From JAABTH01 sp964390725 (GTDB lineage: Bacteria; Bacillota; Dethiobacteria; DTU022), in NCBI GenBank assembly GCA_964390725.1, contig CAYMIW010000004.1, positions 57,575 through 121,574 on the forward strand: a DNA stretch of 64,000 bases, read 5' to 3'. The notes under the pieces are model-generated. The model was given only the letters and a program-made list of their open reading frames with translations. It did not search any database and had not been told where the DNA came from. Each line of letters opens with the position of its first letter. The first letter of the stretch is position 1. Shown here piece after piece: positions 16,696 through 25,878 of this stretch. Made by a program: the position numbers and the translations under genes.

Positions 16696-17255
16696 TGTTT
16701 TATTCCGCCTCTACCCTGCCTGATCATTCGCCTGGTCACCCCTTCCAGGTAATAAGCTGCTAAACCGGTGAAAACACCGGTCGGAACGGAAAGAATCAGC
16801 AGTAACGGATAATACCCGGTAAACAAGGCTGCATTGGATATAATCAGGCTGGCCATGATTAACTGGGTCAGGTTATGTACTGCTGCCCCAACCACGCTTA
16901 CGGAAACAAGGCTGACCAACCCCTTTTTTTGCAGAATAATAACCATGCTCATTGCCAGGCAGCTGACTATACCAGCAGTTAGACTGAGCCAAAAACCAAA
17001 TCCAAAAAGACCACCTACAAAAATACTGCTTAAAATTGAGCGGATAATCGAAACCAGCAAACCACTCCTCAACCCAAATAACACCAGGGTAAGCAGGGTA
17101 ATGATGTTGGCCAGGCCCAGCCTGATCCCGGGAACCGGCATTGGCAGGGGTAGCGCTGCCTCAACTGTATGAATAACCACAGCAAAGGTAATCAGGACTG
17201 CTAAATAGGTTAGGTGGTTCAGGCGACTGCGTAAATTTATCAGTGAATCCGGCAT
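16686..17255 (-). CDS. Gx transporter family membrane protein (old name heptaprenyl diphosphate synthase component I)
   Basis: 189 residues, mostly membrane helices, with PVPGIRLGLANIITLLTL, the G-x-rich motif of Pfam Hpre_diP_synt_I/Gx transporter. In Clostridia these genes lie beside apbE, NusG-domain-II and FMN-binding proteins, and are linked to extracytosolic flavin transfer; the prenyl-synthase name is misleading. Here apbE is immediately upstream, 124 bases away, consistent with that role. The substrate is not known. Confidence 0.85.
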   Translation of the reverse strand: MPDSLINLRSRLNHLTYLAVLITFAVVIHTVEAALPLPMPVPGIRLGLANIITLLTLVLFGLRSGLLVSIIRSILSSIFVGGLFGFGFWLSLTAGIVSCLAMSMVIILQKKGLVSLVSVSVVGAAVHNLTQLIMASLIISNAALFTGYYPLLLILSVPTGVFTGLAAYYLEGVTRRMIRQGRGGIKQWK

Positions 17256-17379
17256 GATTAGTCCTTTCGGAAAATCCCTGGTCTTTTTCTACTCTTCTGA
17301 ATGAATCAAGCCTGCTTTATACCCGACACAATTGAACTGATTCTTTTCTTTATTATTAGCTAAAACCGGTTTCTTTCCT

Positions 17380-18468
17380 TTATTCTTTAAGATTTAGTTC
17401 AACCTGATCAACCAGGCCACTGGAAATTAATACCTCCAGATCTACTGTAATAAACACCCCTTCCACTCCGGGCAGCTCTTCAACCAGTTGCAGCCCTTTT
17501 TCCGGGCCCATTATGAAAACAGCAGTTGACAGGGCGTCTGCTTCCAAGGCGGAAGCAGCTCGAATAGTAACGCTTGAAAGCTCACCTGCAGGATAACCGC
17601 TTGCCGGATCAAGCAGGTGATGGTAGCTGACACCATCAACTTGAAAGGTTCTTTCATAATTACCTGAGGTCACTACAGCACCACCTGCTGCGGGAATTAC
17701 GGCTATAACCCTGTTTTCATCAGCCGGATGCCTGATTCCAATCCGCCATGAACTACCATCCGGCCTGGCTCCAATCAGACCGATATCTCCACCGGCATTA
17801 ATAAAAGCACTTTCAACCCCTTTGTCCCTCAGTATTTCCAGGGCTCTGTCCACTATGTAACCCTTGGCAATACCTCCCAGTTCCAGGGCCATATTTTTTT
17901 CCGGAAGATAAATCTCAGCGTTACCGGGATCAATACTTACCTTTGTATAATCGATATGCTCCAGAGCATCTCTGATCTCTTCAGGATCAGGAAGACGGTA
18001 TGCCTGGCCGTGAAAGCCCCATAAATCGACCAGGGGAGCTATGGTCGGATCGAACGCTCCACCGCTGATTAAACTGTAATAAATTGCCCGATCGATAACA
18101 TAAACCACTTCACTGCTTACTGGTGCCGGGGCTACTCCTGCCAGGTGGTTTATCTGAGATATTTCACTGTCTGAAATGCTCCTGCTGAATATTGTTTCAA
18201 GTCTTTCCATTTCCTCAACAACAGCTTCGATCAGGCCATGATCACCTGATTTAACAGGCGGCAGGTAGCGAATTTCTACTGCTGTGTCCATCAGTACCCG
18301 GTGCTGCACTTCAAGTTGATCCACTGAACGACCCAGGGATGACATAACCAAAGCCGCAGTTATAACCAGGACTAAGAAAAGCATAATTACAGGCAGACTT
18401 GATAGTTTATTTTTCAGGGTATTCTTTTGCTTATTCTTTACTTTATCTGCCAGATCGATTAATAACAA
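17380..18468 (-). CDS. apbE: FAD:protein FMN transferase (ApbE)
   Basis: 362 residues with an N-terminal membrane anchor (about 27-50), placing the catalytic domain outside. Motifs: MDTAVEIRY, ISQINHLAG, FDPTIAPLVDLWGFHG, ELGGIAKGYIVDRAL, AFINAGGDIG, and HHLLDPASGYP followed by ADALSTAVFIMG with metal-binding residues. ApbE attaches FMN to Thr/Ser in Dxx(S/T)GAT motifs of RnfG, RnfD and NqrBC. In this window RnfG carries three such motifs. It follows the antiporter genes by 5 bases and so is probably co-transcribed with the Mrp-Rnf run. Confidence 0.95.
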   Translation of the reverse strand: MLLIDLADKVKNKQKNTLKNKLSSLPVIMLFLVLVITAALVMSSLGRSVDQLEVQHRVLMDTAVEIRYLPPVKSGDHGLIEAVVEEMERLETIFSRSISDSEISQINHLAGVAPAPVSSEVVYVIDRAIYYSLISGGAFDPTIAPLVDLWGFHGQAYRLPDPEEIRDALEHIDYTKVSIDPGNAEIYLPEKNMALELGGIAKGYIVDRALEILRDKGVESAFINAGGDIGLIGARPDGSSWRIGIRHPADENRVIAVIPAAGGAVVTSGNYERTFQVDGVSYHHLLDPASGYPAGELSSVTIRAASALEADALSTAVFIMGPEKGLQLVEELPGVEGVFITVDLEVLISSGLVDQVELNLKE

Positions 18469-18473
18469 CCCCT

Positions 18474-20753
18474 TTAAAGTGAACGTCCAAAATAGAAAAT
18501 AATAAACAGGACCAGGCCAAGAACCAGGATTAAAATCAAATTGTCAAAGCTCAAATTTTTAGTTGTCCATTTTCTAGAGGCACCCTTCTTGTCCTTTTCC
18601 TTTTCTGCAGCCAGGCGCTTATCAATCTCTTCCCTGGTTTTTTTACCGGCCTGATCGTAAACAACATTAAGAGCCTGATCAAGATTTGCAGACTGTCGGG
18701 CCAGCTTCTGGGCTGTTTTACCGGTTTTTTCGTAAGCGTTATCCAAAGCTGAATCCATGTCAGCAGACTTGTCGGCAAGTTTTTTCGCCGCTTTTCCCGT
18801 TTTAAGGTAGAACTGATCAAGTTTTTGGTCCATATTCCGCGATCCTTCGGCCAGTTTTCGACCAATGAGACCCCACTTTTTATAAAACTTATCCAGGCCA
18901 CCCTCCATATCGACAACATACCCACACATACTGCGGGCAGCATTTCCGGAACTGGTGTATGCATTATCAACAGTTGTGTCAATCATCAGGCCGGCTCTGC
19001 AGGTGAAAGCCATCAGACGATTAGTGAGGGGCTGGTAAAACAGGGCATAAATACTTAACCAGGGTGGCGGGCGCCAATCGAACCACTTCAGACGGACTCC
19101 CGGCAGGTAAATAATCAGGGATAGAATTACAACTATCACCATCGCCTTCAGCATCTCCCAGTCAAAAAAGTGAAAATGATATAGGTGATCCATGGCATAT
19201 CCTTCATATTGAAGCAGCTCAGCCGGACGTAGGAGAAAATTTTCAAGGATGTAATTAGGGAACAGGCCAATGGCAACGATAGCCACTGCAAATGTACCCA
19301 GGACAATCCTGGTAGAGAGAGCCAGCGGATATTTTCTATCTAGTTTTTCCGGAACCTTACCCATGAACACTCCCCTGAATAGTTTAATAAAATAGCAGAT
19401 TGTCAGGGCGCTGGTCAGGGTGAAAATAATTTCTGCCGCCCTGATACTGAAAAGGTCATTAAATTTAATTGCTATTAGCAAGGCATCATGAATCAGGGTT
19501 TTACTGGCATAACCATTGAAACCCGGAATACCCGCTATGCCGGCAGCAGCAATGAGAAAAACCACTCCGGCAAAGGGCATCTTTTTAAACATTCCTCCCA
19601 GGCGCGACAGCTCCAGTTCACGGGTATACATAAAGATGGTCCCGGCTATCATGAAGAGTCCAGCTTTAAAAAAAGCATGGTTTATAACATGGTAAACGGC
19701 ACCGGTAAAGCCCATTGCTCCTTCGGTGGCCATAAATAGTGCTGCTCCCAGTCCGGTGGCAATGTAGCCTATCTGGCTGACGCTGCTGTAGGCCAGGATT
19801 CTTTTCATGTTATTCTGTAACAACGCCATTAAAGCTCCGGAAAACATCGTTATTATTCCAACCCACATCAGGGCATTACCCGCGTTAAACAGGTAGGCTG
19901 TATGATCGGACCCCCCCTGACCAGCCCCGGAATAAAGAACCAGGGCCACCCTTAAAATACCGTAAGCCCCTGTTTTGATCATGATACCGGAAAGCAGGGC
20001 GCTGGCCGGGGAAGGAGCAACAGGATGTGCCTGCGGCAGCCAGATGTGCAGGGGAACCAGGCCTGCCTTGACGCCAAAGCCGACCAGGAAAAGGATGAAG
20101 ATCAGGGTCCGGTTTTCTCCCAGTTGATCAAGCTGGGGAATCATCTCAACTGTGCCTGTGGCTGAAAATAGCATCATGATGGCAAAAAGCAGGGCCAGCC
20201 CGCCAGCTATACCAAGATACAGGTAAAGGATACCGGCCTGCATCGCTTCGCTGTTCTGTTCATGAATTACCAGGATAAAGGAAGACAGAGTCATTAGTTC
20301 AAAGAAGAGAAAGAGAGTAAAAAAATCACCTGATAAAACCACTCCCAGTGTCGCGCCGAGGGTAAAGATTAAAATGCTGTAGAAACGGGGCCTGTTATGT
20401 TCAAAATCCATGTAAACAAAAGAAAAAAGCGTAGCCAGAAACCAAATAAAGGTAATCAAAACAGCAAATATCCAGCCAACCAGGTCAACCCTGAAAAAGA
20501 GTCCCATCTGCATAAAGTTAATCAGGTCAAAACTTACCGTGCCGTTTAAAACCATCGGCAGCATTATCAAAACCCCGGCCAGTGAAGCAAGGGAAGCGGC
20601 CAGGGAAATAACCTTTCGCAGCACTTCAAACCTGTTTTTAAGAAAATAGAGACCTATCCCCACCAGCAGGGGTATAAGGGTAACCCACAGCGGAAGGGAA
20701 GAATAATAGATCCCGCCCGGATCGGGCAGATGACCGGGAACGGAGGCAAACAA
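18474..20753 (-). CDS. MrpA/MrpD/NuoL-like antiporter subunit with repeat-bearing C-terminal arm
   Basis: 759 residues, larger than MrpD (~490). Residues ~1-550 are the proton-translocating antiporter fold with GVKAGLVPLHIWLPQAHP and PASALLSGIMIKTGAYG. Residues ~592-727 form a hydrophilic, helical arm of about five tandem 25-residue units, consensus LDxxYxKTGKxAxKLA followed by xxSAxMDxA, ending in a charged stretch. A final membrane helix (733-759) closes the protein. The layout recalls the lateral helix plus last transmembrane helix of NuoL, but the sequence is a repeat. The start is TTG at 20753, abutting the stop of the preceding gene, with GGGAGGAGGG upstream. Confidence 0.88.
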   Translation of the reverse strand: MFASVPGHLPDPGGIYYSSLPLWVTLIPLLVGIGLYFLKNRFEVLRKVISLAASLASLAGVLIMLPMVLNGTVSFDLINFMQMGLFFRVDLVGWIFAVLITFIWFLATLFSFVYMDFEHNRPRFYSILIFTLGATLGVVLSGDFFTLFLFFELMTLSSFILVIHEQNSEAMQAGILYLYLGIAGGLALLFAIMMLFSATGTVEMIPQLDQLGENRTLIFILFLVGFGVKAGLVPLHIWLPQAHPVAPSPASALLSGIMIKTGAYGILRVALVLYSGAGQGGSDHTAYLFNAGNALMWVGIITMFSGALMALLQNNMKRILAYSSVSQIGYIATGLGAALFMATEGAMGFTGAVYHVINHAFFKAGLFMIAGTIFMYTRELELSRLGGMFKKMPFAGVVFLIAAAGIAGIPGFNGYASKTLIHDALLIAIKFNDLFSIRAAEIIFTLTSALTICYFIKLFRGVFMGKVPEKLDRKYPLALSTRIVLGTFAVAIVAIGLFPNYILENFLLRPAELLQYEGYAMDHLYHFHFFDWEMLKAMVIVVILSLIIYLPGVRLKWFDWRPPPWLSIYALFYQPLTNRLMAFTCRAGLMIDTTVDNAYTSSGNAARSMCGYVVDMEGGLDKFYKKWGLIGRKLAEGSRNMDQKLDQFYLKTGKAAKKLADKSADMDSALDNAYEKTGKTAQKLARQSANLDQALNVVYDQAGKKTREEIDKRLAAEKEKDKKGASRKWTTKNLSFDNLILILVLGLVLFIIFYFGRSL
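18573..18980 (-). repeat. coding tandem repeat, about five 25-residue units
   Basis: Encodes the C-terminal arm of the 759-residue antiporter subunit. The middle three units begin LDKFY, LDQFY and LDNAY; the first (VDNAY) and last (LNVVY) are more diverged. Each has a KTG/KWG-like turn, KLA, and a closing MD or LD. The period is exactly 25 residues in the three central units. Confidence 0.85.
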
Positions 20754-22271
20754 CTATAACGACCCTCCTCCCAGTAAAAACAGGGCGGTGAGCCGGGACA
20801 ATGAAAATGCAATGTTATTTGGAGTTAACCCAAATATCAGGGTACATAGAGCCAGTAAAACAACAACCGCAACCATCAGGGGTGCTGCCTCTTTTACTTT
20901 TATGATTAAATCATGATTATCACCATGCTCCCCGTTTTCATAACCAGGTGGGTTTTCAAAAAAAGCGGGTATAATTATGGGCAGGTAGTATAACGCATTC
21001 AGCAGACTGCTAATCAGCAGGACCAGGACATAGCCGGGAATGTCTGCATCCAGGGCCCCGAGAGCCAGGGTCCATTTACTTAAAAACCCATTGAGGGGGG
21101 GAATACCGATCATGGCCAGGGCAGCCAGCGAAAAACTGCCCAGAGTTAAAGGCATCAAACGTCCTATCCCTTTCATATCGGCTATATTACGCTTACCGGT
21201 TTTCCAGATAATTGATCCTGCCGCCAGGAAAAGGGCACTCTTCATAAAAGCGTGGCTGAAAATGTGAAAAGTTGCGCCGGTTATGGAATTGAAGTTTAAA
21301 ATACTCAGACCCAGCAACACATAACCAAGCTGGCTGATACTGGAATATGCCAGGCGACGCTTAATATCAAACTGGGTTAGAGCCACTGCTGAGCCGAGCA
21401 GAATGGTAATAATAGCAAGGACAGCCAGGATGATATTCCAGCCACTTTCGATTAACAGTTCAACTGAGTAAACATTAAACAAAACTCGCATTAATCCGTA
21501 AGCACCGGTTTTTAGCATCACTCCGGACAACAAAGCACTGGCAGGGGATGGGGCAACCGGGTGGGCATCGGGCAGCCACACATGCAGGGGAAACATACCC
21601 GCCTTCATACCAAACCCGATCAGGAAACAGATGAAGGCAACCAGCCCCAGCGTTGTTTTTTCAGTAACAATTACACCAGCCCCAAGCGATACCGTACCAC
21701 CCAATTCGAATACAGCGATGATACCGAAAAAGAGCGCCAGGCCGCCAATAATGGTCATTACCAGGTATTTATAACCAGCTTTCAGCGCCTCCTCGGTCTG
21801 TTCATGAATAACTAAAATATAGGCTATAATAGACATCAGTTCAAAAAAGACAAACAGGCTGAAGAGATCTCCGGCAAAAAAGATTCCCTGGCAGGCTCCC
21901 AGGGTAAAAATAAGCACCGGGTAATAACGCCCGCAGGCATGTTCGTGGGCCATATAATTAAGTGAATATATAGTACATAAAAACCAGATAAACGAAGCGA
22001 GGGCAGCAAGGCTGAAACTTAAAACGTCAAGACGGACAGATATTTCAAGACCGGGAAGAATTTCGAAAAGGCTGTGTTGCAACACCCCGCCATCCCGGAT
22101 AAAAGGATAAAGAACCAGGGTGAGTATAAAAGTTATTGCTGCAGTTATTACTGCCAGTCCGTTACGAAGACGTTCAGAAACACGACAGACATACATAAGA
22201 ATAGGGGTCATCAAAACTGGTAAACCAACTATGATAAACTGCAAGGCAAGAATAGCTGCTTCATCCAACAA
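20754..22271 (-). CDS. MrpD-like monovalent cation/H+ antiporter subunit
   Basis: 505 residues, about 14 membrane helices. Carries GFGMKAGMFPLHVWLPDAHP and PSPASALLSGVMLKTGAYG, the conserved helices with the ion-path lysines of MrpD/NuoM/NuoN. Second of three paralogous large subunits here. The start is TTG at 22271 with GGGAGTGA upstream. It is directly followed by the 759-residue paralogue with no spacer. Confidence 0.9.
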   Translation of the reverse strand: MLDEAAILALQFIIVGLPVLMTPILMYVCRVSERLRNGLAVITAAITFILTLVLYPFIRDGGVLQHSLFEILPGLEISVRLDVLSFSLAALASFIWFLCTIYSLNYMAHEHACGRYYPVLIFTLGACQGIFFAGDLFSLFVFFELMSIIAYILVIHEQTEEALKAGYKYLVMTIIGGLALFFGIIAVFELGGTVSLGAGVIVTEKTTLGLVAFICFLIGFGMKAGMFPLHVWLPDAHPVAPSPASALLSGVMLKTGAYGLMRVLFNVYSVELLIESGWNIILAVLAIITILLGSAVALTQFDIKRRLAYSSISQLGYVLLGLSILNFNSITGATFHIFSHAFMKSALFLAAGSIIWKTGKRNIADMKGIGRLMPLTLGSFSLAALAMIGIPPLNGFLSKWTLALGALDADIPGYVLVLLISSLLNALYYLPIIIPAFFENPPGYENGEHGDNHDLIIKVKEAAPLMVAVVVLLALCTLIFGLTPNNIAFSLSRLTALFLLGGGSL

Positions 22272-22368
22272 AAATCACTCCCGGCTTTACTATTATAGCT
22301 TATTATAGGTTCTAAACCAGAACATTTCAACTAAATGACTATTAACAAGGGGTTCTTACGAGTTTATT

Positions 22369-23847
22369 TCAATACAATAAGGTAACGGCCTGCTCTATTA
22401 ACTGGATTACCGGGCGGGAAATAATTCCACTGGCTAAAACCATGAGCATGCCGAGGATCATGGTCAGCTGCATAGAAAAAGGTATCTTTTTGAACTCAAA
22501 CTTATTCTCTTCTTCTTTCATAAAAGCGCTGATCACTATGGGCATGTAGTAAACAGCATTAAGCAGGCTGCTGGCCAGGATAATCAGCAGAAAAAATATC
22601 TGGCCGTTCTCAAGGGAACCGAGAGCAAGATACCACTTGCTGATTAACCCACCCGTACCCGGCAAACCAACCATTGACGCACTTCCGATCGTAAAGGCAA
22701 GCATAGGCAGGGGAAGCAGTTTGCCAATACCGGCAAGATCGCTGATCCGGCGAACACCTGTAGAGTAAATAATCGCCCCGGCAGACATAAAGAGCAGGGC
22801 CTTGGTTACAGCATGAACCATTATGTGGTATAAGCCACCGGTTACAGCCAGGTCGTGGTTTATTCCAATGCCCATAAATATGAAAGCTATCTGCCCGATG
22901 CTCGAATAGGCAAGCATTTTTTTTAGGTCGCTCTGCAGCATGGCATAGATTGAGCCAAACATAACCCCTGCCGCCCCGAGCCAGAGGATAATCTGCCGCA
23001 GGGGAATTGCTTCAAGCAGGGTTTGGGGAAATAGTCTGGTAAAAATCAGAAAAAGAACAAAAGCATAGATTTTAATAACCAGGCCGGATAACATGGCACT
23101 GGATGGAGAAGGTGCTGAAGCATGTGCATCAGGCAGCCAGACATGCAGGGGGAAAAGGGCCGCCTTGGTCCCGAAAGCAACGATAAACAGGGCTGAAGCT
23201 GTGTATATATTCAGGGGATAGTGTGCAATAGCAAGGGAAAGCTCAGCCTGGACCATATTAAAATTCAGGTGTCCAGTTACCATGTAAACCATCGCTACGC
23301 CAAGCAAAAAACATCCGCTACCCATCGCGCTGAGGATAAGATAATTAAAACCGGCTTCGAGGCACTCTTTCTTATTCTTAATGGTGATCAGGGCACAAGC
23401 TGTAATTGCACATATTTCCATCATTACAAAAAGATTAAACAGGTCGTTGGTCAGGGCCATAACTGCCATCGAAGCGGTTAAAATGGCATACAGTGAATGG
23501 TACCAACAGATAACTTCTTCTTTAAGCTCATGTTCCAGGTCACGCAGGGCATAAATGAAAATCCACAGGCTAATCCCGGTCACAATAACCAACATATAGG
23601 CCCTGAGGGGATCAATGATTAGTTCAATACCCCATGGAGGCGCCCATCCCCCCATAAAATATGCTATTGTACCAACATCAATTACGCTTTTTAGAAGGAA
23701 TACCGATGTGATAAAGGAAAAAACCAGCGCTGCCAGAACCAGGTATCCGGATAAAACCGGCCTCCAGCGGGCTACAAGGGGAGCGGCAAAAGCACTGATC
23801 AATAACGAAACTGCTGCATAAACAGACAGGTGACCGGTAAAACCCAC
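22369..23847 (-). CDS. MrpD-like monovalent cation/H+ antiporter subunit
   Basis: 492 residues, all-membrane. GTKAALFPLHVWLPDAHASAP and PSSAMLSGLVIKIYAF give the antiporter signature; the TGAYG of the other two paralogues is replaced by KIYAF, so it belongs to a different subgroup, closer to MrpD proper. Starts at GTG 23847, overlapping the mrpC stop by one base (TAGTG). The 97-base gap after it has no clear terminator. Confidence 0.9.
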   Translation of the reverse strand: MGFTGHLSVYAAVSLLISAFAAPLVARWRPVLSGYLVLAALVFSFITSVFLLKSVIDVGTIAYFMGGWAPPWGIELIIDPLRAYMLVIVTGISLWIFIYALRDLEHELKEEVICWYHSLYAILTASMAVMALTNDLFNLFVMMEICAITACALITIKNKKECLEAGFNYLILSAMGSGCFLLGVAMVYMVTGHLNFNMVQAELSLAIAHYPLNIYTASALFIVAFGTKAALFPLHVWLPDAHASAPSPSSAMLSGLVIKIYAFVLFLIFTRLFPQTLLEAIPLRQIILWLGAAGVMFGSIYAMLQSDLKKMLAYSSIGQIAFIFMGIGINHDLAVTGGLYHIMVHAVTKALLFMSAGAIIYSTGVRRISDLAGIGKLLPLPMLAFTIGSASMVGLPGTGGLISKWYLALGSLENGQIFFLLIILASSLLNAVYYMPIVISAFMKEEENKFEFKKIPFSMQLTMILGMLMVLASGIISRPVIQLIEQAVTLLY

Positions 23848-24215
23848 TAATCTTCGCTCCTCATATCACATAGTTCGTCACAATCCACGGTCCCAAAACT
23901 CTTTTGAATTCTGACAATAATACTCAGGGCATAGGCAGTTACACTGACCGCAACAACAATACCTGTTACAATCAGTGCCCCGGGAAGAGGGTTAACGTAA
24001 ACCATCTCCGCTGTTTCGCGAATTATTGGCGCCTGGCCTCCCTTGACATAACCGATCGCCACAAAAAGCAAAAACACCGAACTATCCATTATATTCATGG
24101 CAATTACTTTTTTTATCATATTTGAATGGGTCAGCATGGTATGCGCGCCAATTACAAAAAGGATGACAGCAGCCAGGTAAAAATAATTATCTGCCAGTTT
24201 GCCTATAGTCTCCAC
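23847..24215 (-). CDS. mrpC: MrpC/NuoK-like antiporter subunit
   Basis: 122 residues, three membrane helices, related to NuoK. The conserved ILFVIGAHTMLTHSNMIKKVIAMNIM segment and ALIVTGIVVAVSVTA are typical. The C-terminal ~20 residues are soluble and contain two Cys. GTG start with AGGAG upstream. Confidence 0.9.
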   Translation of the reverse strand: METIGKLADNYFYLAAVILFVIGAHTMLTHSNMIKKVIAMNIMDSSVFLLFVAIGYVKGGQAPIIRETAEMVYVNPLPGALIVTGIVVAVSVTAYALSIIVRIQKSFGTVDCDELCDMRSED

Positions 24216-24216
24216 T

Positions 24217-24642
24217 TTACTGCTCCTTTTCGATAATATTGTAAAAAAGGGTTGTTATCGTGCTGGCTACTTTAATTCCGACAAAAAGAGTAATCAGAAA
24301 TATTGCTCCCGCACTGAACAGCTGTCCGGTTTCTCCCATCGGAAACCCTGCCGCCCGGTTGGCCAGGTAATTGCCCCCCATGGCTATCGCCACGAAACCG
24401 GTCAGGGCGAAACCAAGAGCTCCACCGCTCTCTAATACGGAAGCAGTCGTATGAGATATTTGTTTAACCCCGGTGGCAAGATTAAAAGACAGGGCAACCA
24501 GGATCAGGCTCGCTCCGAAGATTGCTCCACCGGAAAATCCACCGCCCGGGGAGAGATGCCCGTGCAGTATGATATATATTCCATAAATCTGGATAAAAGG
24601 AGCAACCAGACGGCTGGTTAGACGAACAACCTGATCTTCCAC
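24217..24642 (-). CDS. mrpB: MrpB-like antiporter subunit
   Basis: 141 residues with the MnhB signature: YIILHGHLSPGGGFSGGAI, where the glycine-rich loop lies between helices. C-terminal KVASTITTLF is typical. Follows the MbhE-like gene by 17 bases and precedes mrpC by one base, as in Mrp operons. Confidence 0.9.
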   Translation of the reverse strand: MEDQVVRLTSRLVAPFIQIYGIYIILHGHLSPGGGFSGGAIFGASLILVALSFNLATGVKQISHTTASVLESGGALGFALTGFVAIAMGGNYLANRAAGFPMGETGQLFSAGAIFLITLFVGIKVASTITTLFYNIIEKEQ

Positions 24643-24659
24643 TAAACAATATTCCTCCT

Positions 24660-25007
24660 TCAGTTCCTGCGATGGGCTTTCAGGGTGGCCAGCGCCGCCG
24701 CAATAGCAGCAAACAAAACCGTTGCTTCACCCAGGGTGTCGAATGCACGGTAATCGGTTATAATACTGCTGGTTACATTAACCGCACCAGTTTCTTCCGG
24801 ACCTGCTTCAAGGTAGCGCCCGGGAACCTCGTTAAAGGAAGGATTGCCCGGATCACCAAAAGGAGGCATCTCGGCCACCGTAAAGCTTAAAAGGTACAAA
24901 ATAAACCCAAGGAGATACAGGGTCAGGATGTTCTTAAGATCGACCCTGGCGATGAAAAAAAGGATCAATGCTATGATGATTAATACAATAATCAGGATTG
25001 GAGACAA
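24660..25007 (-). CDS. MbhE-like subunit (C-terminal part of MrpA as a separate protein)
   Basis: 115 residues: two N-terminal helices, a soluble loop, and the conserved SSIITDYRAFDTLGEATVLF followed by a final helix. This corresponds to the last domain of MrpA/MbhE. The start is TTG at 25007 with GGAGGG six bases upstream. In this operon MrpA is split, with no single ~800-residue MrpA. Confidence 0.85.
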   Translation of the reverse strand: MSPILIIVLIIIALILFFIARVDLKNILTLYLLGFILYLLSFTVAEMPPFGDPGNPSFNEVPGRYLEAGPEETGAVNVTSSIITDYRAFDTLGEATVLFAAIAAALATLKAHRRN

Positions 25008-25027
25008 TTTGCACCCTCCGCAATAAT

Positions 25028-25267
25028 TTACTCGGCACGCCTGGTTTTACTGATTGCGGCAATTAAAAGCAGCGAAGCCACCCCGGTACCGAGGGCAGCC
25101 TCAACCATGGCTATATCGGGCGCGCCAAGCTGTTGCCAGATAATAGCCATAATTAACCCGAATGAAGAGAAAAGGATAACAGCACTGAGCAAATCACGAA
25201 TATACGCCACGCCTACTGCGCATACAATAAGGAACAACAGTAATAAGGTGTTGAGAAGATCAGTCAC
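25028..25267 (-). CDS. MbhD/DUF4040-like subunit
   Basis: 79 residues from the GTG at 25267, which follows GGAGG and overlaps the mrpG stop by 8 bases (GTGACTGA). A longer reading from 25330 would lie inside mrpG and is rejected. Contains DLLSAVILFSSFGLIMAI and GAPDIAMVEAALGTGVAS, the NuoJ-like domain that is part of MrpA in two-gene systems and MbhD in hydrogenase-linked ones. Confidence 0.85.
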   Translation of the reverse strand: MTDLLNTLLLLFLIVCAVGVAYIRDLLSAVILFSSFGLIMAIIWQQLGAPDIAMVEAALGTGVASLLLIAAISKTRRAE

Positions 25268-25577
25268 TTGTATTCCTCCTGCCCAGTTCAGGCTTAATAC
25301 CTGTATTGTAAGCTGCCCTGGCAATAACATGAGCAGCTGTCGGGTTGGTCACGATAATGAAAATAATAATCAGGGCTAGCCGAACAGCAACAGAGGCTGT
25401 GCTCTGAACAGCAAGAGATAGCAGAACAAGGCCGGCCCCGAGAGTATCACACTTGGTGGTGGCATGCAGCCTGTTATATACATCGGGCAGGCGGAGCAAA
25501 CCAACAGTGCCGACTAACAAAAAGAATAAGCCGCCGATCAAGCTTAGCAGGGATATCAGGTCAAATAATATATCCAT
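25260..25577 (-). CDS. mrpG: MrpG-like antiporter subunit
   Basis: About 105 residues from the ATG at 25577, with LVGTVGLLRLPDVYNRLHA and KCDTLGAGLVLLSLA, the MnhG signature. A TTG at 25613 would add 12 residues and overlap mrpF; the ATG gives the normal MrpG N terminus but has a weaker ribosome site, so the start is uncertain. Three membrane helices. Confidence 0.88.
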   Translation of the reverse strand: MDILFDLISLLSLIGGLFFLLVGTVGLLRLPDVYNRLHATTKCDTLGAGLVLLSLAVQSTASVAVRLALIIIFIIVTNPTAAHVIARAAYNTGIKPELGRRNTSD

Positions 25578-25590
25578 GAATGAACTGATT

Positions 25591-25878
25591 TCAATCGATA
25601 GCTCCCTTCTCAAGATATTTAGCTACCCCTACAGTTGTGATAAAGCTCATCAGGGCATAGACCATGGCGATATCCAGAAAGTATTTTTGATCATAAATCC
25701 AGGCAATAAGGGTAATGATAACTACTGTTTTAGTGCCAATTATACTTATCGCTGTTACCCGATCGGGCGCTGTCGGACCTTTCAAAGCCCGCACCAGGGA
25801 CAGAAAGATCAATAACATTACCAGCACAGCACCCAGCTCATAGGATATATCAAGAATTTGCTTTAAATCCACGTTCAA
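25591..25878 (-). CDS. mrpF: MrpF-like antiporter subunit
   Basis: 95 residues, three helices, with LVRALKGPTAPDRVTAISIIG, the MnhF signature, including the Pro-Asp-Arg. Overlaps mrpE by 4 bases. Confidence 0.9.
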   Translation of the reverse strand: MNVDLKQILDISYELGAVLVMLLIFLSLVRALKGPTAPDRVTAISIIGTKTVVIITLIAWIYDQKYFLDIAMVYALMSFITTVGVAKYLEKGAID

